This document shows, piece after piece, positions 62,681-64,000 of a stretch of DNA of 64,000 nt. Source of the DNA: Paenibacillus sinensis (GTDB lineage: Bacteria; Bacillota; Bacilli; Paenibacillales; Paenibacillaceae). The position numbers and the translations under genes were made by a program. How positions within the stretch are numbered: position 1 is the stretch's first letter; each line of letters begins with the position of its first letter. The stretch spans positions 42,606 to 106,605 of the forward strand of contig NZ_JAHCMB010000049.1 of NCBI RefSeq assembly GCF_019904155.1, in the 5' to 3' direction. Under the pieces are notes generated by a model that saw only the letters and a program-made list of their open reading frames with translations, searched no databases and was not told the DNA's origin.

Positions 62681-63595
62681 ATGAACAAGACAGGTAGATC
62701 TGCGGGCGAACAAGCCATTTGGATCAGTATAATCAGCAACATGCTGCTAACGATATTAAAAATAGCGGTCGGCACTCTGGCGGGCAGCCAGGTCTTAATT
62801 GCTGACGGTGTACATAATGCAGGTGATGTAATCGCTACGGTGGCGGCGCTCGCGTCCACCAAAGTCGCGAACAGGCCCAAGGATGAGAGTCATATGTACG
62901 GACATGGCAAGGCCGAAGTTATCGGCTCCGCCATTGTAGCTGTGATCATGATTCTCGCGGCTGTCTTCATCGCCTATCATGCCGTAGTTTCCCTGTTCCA
63001 TCCGGCCGCGGAGCCCAGTCTGATCGCCTTGATCGCCGCCGCCATATCCCTGATCTGGAAGCAGTGGCTGTATGTGTATTGTATTCGCCTTGGACGTACA
63101 ACCAAGAGCAAGAGCCTACAGGCAACGGCCCATGATCATCTCGCCGATGTGTATGCTTCAATTGCGGCGGTCGTCGGCATCGGGCTGGCGCTGATCGGCA
63201 GTCGCTATGACATCGCCGTTCTAAGCTACGGCGATCCCGTCGCCGGAATAATCGTCTCTTATTTTGTCCTTCGCCTGGCATTTCATATGGGCAAGGATGC
63301 CATCGACATTCTCATGGAAAAGTCAGTCTCGGTTGAACAAATACGGGAATATGAGGCGCTGATCCTGACTATTCCCGAGGTGAAGCGCATTGACCGGCTC
63401 CGGGCCAGAGAGTTCGGACAATATGTCATGCTGGATGTACGGGTCGGAATACCGGCCCAGCTGACGATTCAGGAAGGGCATGACATTATCCGGAAGATCA
63501 AAGCGGCCATCATACAAGAGCATGCCGATGTCGAGGAAGTTCTGGTGCATTTGAATCCGTGGTATGAGAATGAAGGACCGGCAGGCACGAAGTAG
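62681..63595 (+). CDS. Cation diffusion facilitator family transporter
   Basis: A 304-residue metal/proton antiporter with six helices. Metal-site segments are ADGVHNAGDVIAT (helix 2) and HDHLADVYAS (helix 5), with YGHGKAE in the loop. A C-terminal cytosolic domain follows (EYEALILTIPEVKRIDRLRAREFGQ to VHLNPW). It is the second CDF in the window, about 40 kb from the first and of a different subgroup, closer to YdfM/MneP. The metal is not certain (Zn2+, Mn2+ or Fe2+). GGGGGG lies before ATG 62681. Confidence 0.85.
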   Translation: MNKTGRSAGEQAIWISIISNMLLTILKIAVGTLAGSQVLIADGVHNAGDVIATVAALASTKVANRPKDESHMYGHGKAEVIGSAIVAVIMILAAVFIAYHAVVSLFHPAAEPSLIALIAAAISLIWKQWLYVYCIRLGRTTKSKSLQATAHDHLADVYASIAAVVGIGLALIGSRYDIAVLSYGDPVAGIIVSYFVLRLAFHMGKDAIDILMEKSVSVEQIREYEALILTIPEVKRIDRLRAREFGQYVMLDVRVGIPAQLTIQEGHDIIRKIKAAIIQEHADVEEVLVHLNPWYENEGPAGTK

Positions 63596-63712
63596 CAAAT
63601 TACACTGCTTCGCTTTCGCCGTGCGAACCGGTCCTGTTAAAGGAGCTATCCCATAAGTGGATTTTCAAAGTCAGAGACAGTTCTTCTTCATTCTAGAAAA
63701 CGCAAAAAGTTA

Positions 63713-63755
63713 GCAAAACAGCGATTCTCCGGTTATTGGAGAATCGCTGTTTTGC
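63713..63755 (-). terminator. Strong terminator overlapping the transposase 3' end
   Basis: An 18-bp perfect stem (63713-63730 with 63738-63755). It spans the last codons of the transposase gene, a layout common in IS elements. Confidence 0.75.
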
Positions 63756-64000
63756 GTTTTTGGTCCACTGCGGCTTGTTTTAGTACATTATGGGCAAGGG
63801 AAAGCCACCCTACCTCAAGCGTCACTTTCTCCATACCGCGAAGCAGAAATCGCCGGAAGCCCCGGTTGTTTTTCAGTTGTCCAAATACACTCTCGGGCTC
63901 CGTCATTCGACGTACGGCCAAGGCGTAACCTTCCTCACTTCGCAGAATTTCCCGAGCCTGTTTCTGATACCGCAGTCGTTCCAAACTGACGACCATTTCC
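63733..64000 (-). CDS. IS1182-family transposase, C-terminal part
   Basis: The last ~88 residues of a DDE transposase whose beginning is outside the window; the frame is open to the edge. EPESVFGQLKNNRGFRRFLLRG, with the catalytic Glu region, and LEVGWLSLAHNVLK are hallmarks of IS1182 transposases. The apparent ATG at 63996 is internal. Confidence 0.85.
   Translation of the reverse strand, partial: EMVVSLERLRYQKQAREILRSEEGYALAVRRMTEPESVFGQLKNNRGFRRFLLRGMEKVTLEVGWLSLAHNVLKQAAVDQKRKTAILQ

Larger units (their letters stand above)
63641..64000. mobile_element. Partial IS1182-type insertion sequence
   Basis: The window ends inside an IS carrying the transposase below. GGAGCTATCCCATAAGTGG near 63641 resembles an IS1182-family terminal repeat and probably marks one end. 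The exact end and target duplication cannot be proved because the other end is outside. Confidence 0.55.

Overview
The window looks like chromosome of a Paenibacillaceae member, most likely Paenibacillus. The reasons are moderate GC (roughly 50-55% by eye), strong GGAGG-type ribosome binding sites with frequent TTG and GTG starts, an S-layer-homology protein, a SpoVB-like flippase, Bacillus-type arsenate reductase, and a nitrate reductase fused to its own flavoprotein reductase. Assignments rest on motif recognition by eye; no database search was run.

Layout. 1-4.4 kb: the end of an operon with indolepyruvate:ferredoxin oxidoreductase (iorA partial, iorB), a Bcr/CflA-type MFS pump and two tandem acetolactate-decarboxylase-like paralogs. 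4.5-7.1 kb: an AT-richer patch with a histidine phosphatase, a membrane protein, a GNAT gene broken by a stop codon, and an intact GNAT. 7.2-11.5 kb: a ferric-reductase-like membrane protein, ApbE and a small exported Ser/Gly/Asp-rich protein, divergent from an OmpR/histidine-kinase pair. 11.6-15.8 kb: a Fur-controlled siderophore-binding lipoprotein, then a four-domain CoA-disulfide reductase/rhodanese/TusA/DsrE fusion with its ArsR-type regulator. 15.8-22.8 kb: a DUF1796 protein, a sugar-nucleotide epimerase and dehydrogenase, and two glycosyltransferases that share a repeat module. 23-25.2 kb: a cation diffusion facilitator and a beta-lactamase-fold hydrolase.

25.4-31.2 kb: nitrate assimilation (NarK plus the reductase fusion) behind a leader RNA carrying two A1/G4 hexaloop hairpins and an intrinsic terminator, the hallmark of ANTAR antitermination. 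31.3-33.4 kb: arsRBC. 33.7-36.1 kb: an Lrp regulator, a DMT exporter and an auxin-efflux-type carrier. 36.3-39.6 kb: an SLH protein overlapping a GNAT gene. 40-41.8 kb: a GH13 neopullulanase/cyclomaltodextrinase behind a promoter-terminator leader. 42-49 kb: a MATE pump with twin palindromic operators, Fur-regulated heme monooxygenase, tandem GNAT, secreted amidase-domain protein, flippase, and flavohemoglobin behind two perfect Fnr boxes. 49.3-51.8 kb: zwf and gnd (oxidative pentose phosphate). 52-55.4 kb: a SWIM/SNF2 helicase. 55.5-58.4 kb: a small Sm-like protein, then a flavoprotein/ferredoxin pair with a possible 18-residue peptide gene. 58.5-62.5 kb: a DHA2 exporter divergent from tetR, a translationally coupled RCC1-repeat gene and an azoreductase. 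62.7-64 kb: a second CDF transporter and the end of an IS1182-type element.

Several parts fit together functionally. Nitrate uptake and reduction need NADPH, which zwf/gnd supply, and Hmp removes nitric oxide. Fur boxes mark siderophore capture and heme iron release. Regulation by leader terminators is unusually frequent: narK, the amylase, the AEC carrier and the flavoprotein pair each have a good promoter followed by a terminator-like hairpin before the start codon. The most notable items are the ANTAR-type nitrate leader, the iorAB/twin AlsD-like cluster with altered catalytic residues, the unexplained leaders, and the small genes near 8.8 kb, 55.6 kb and 58.3 kb.
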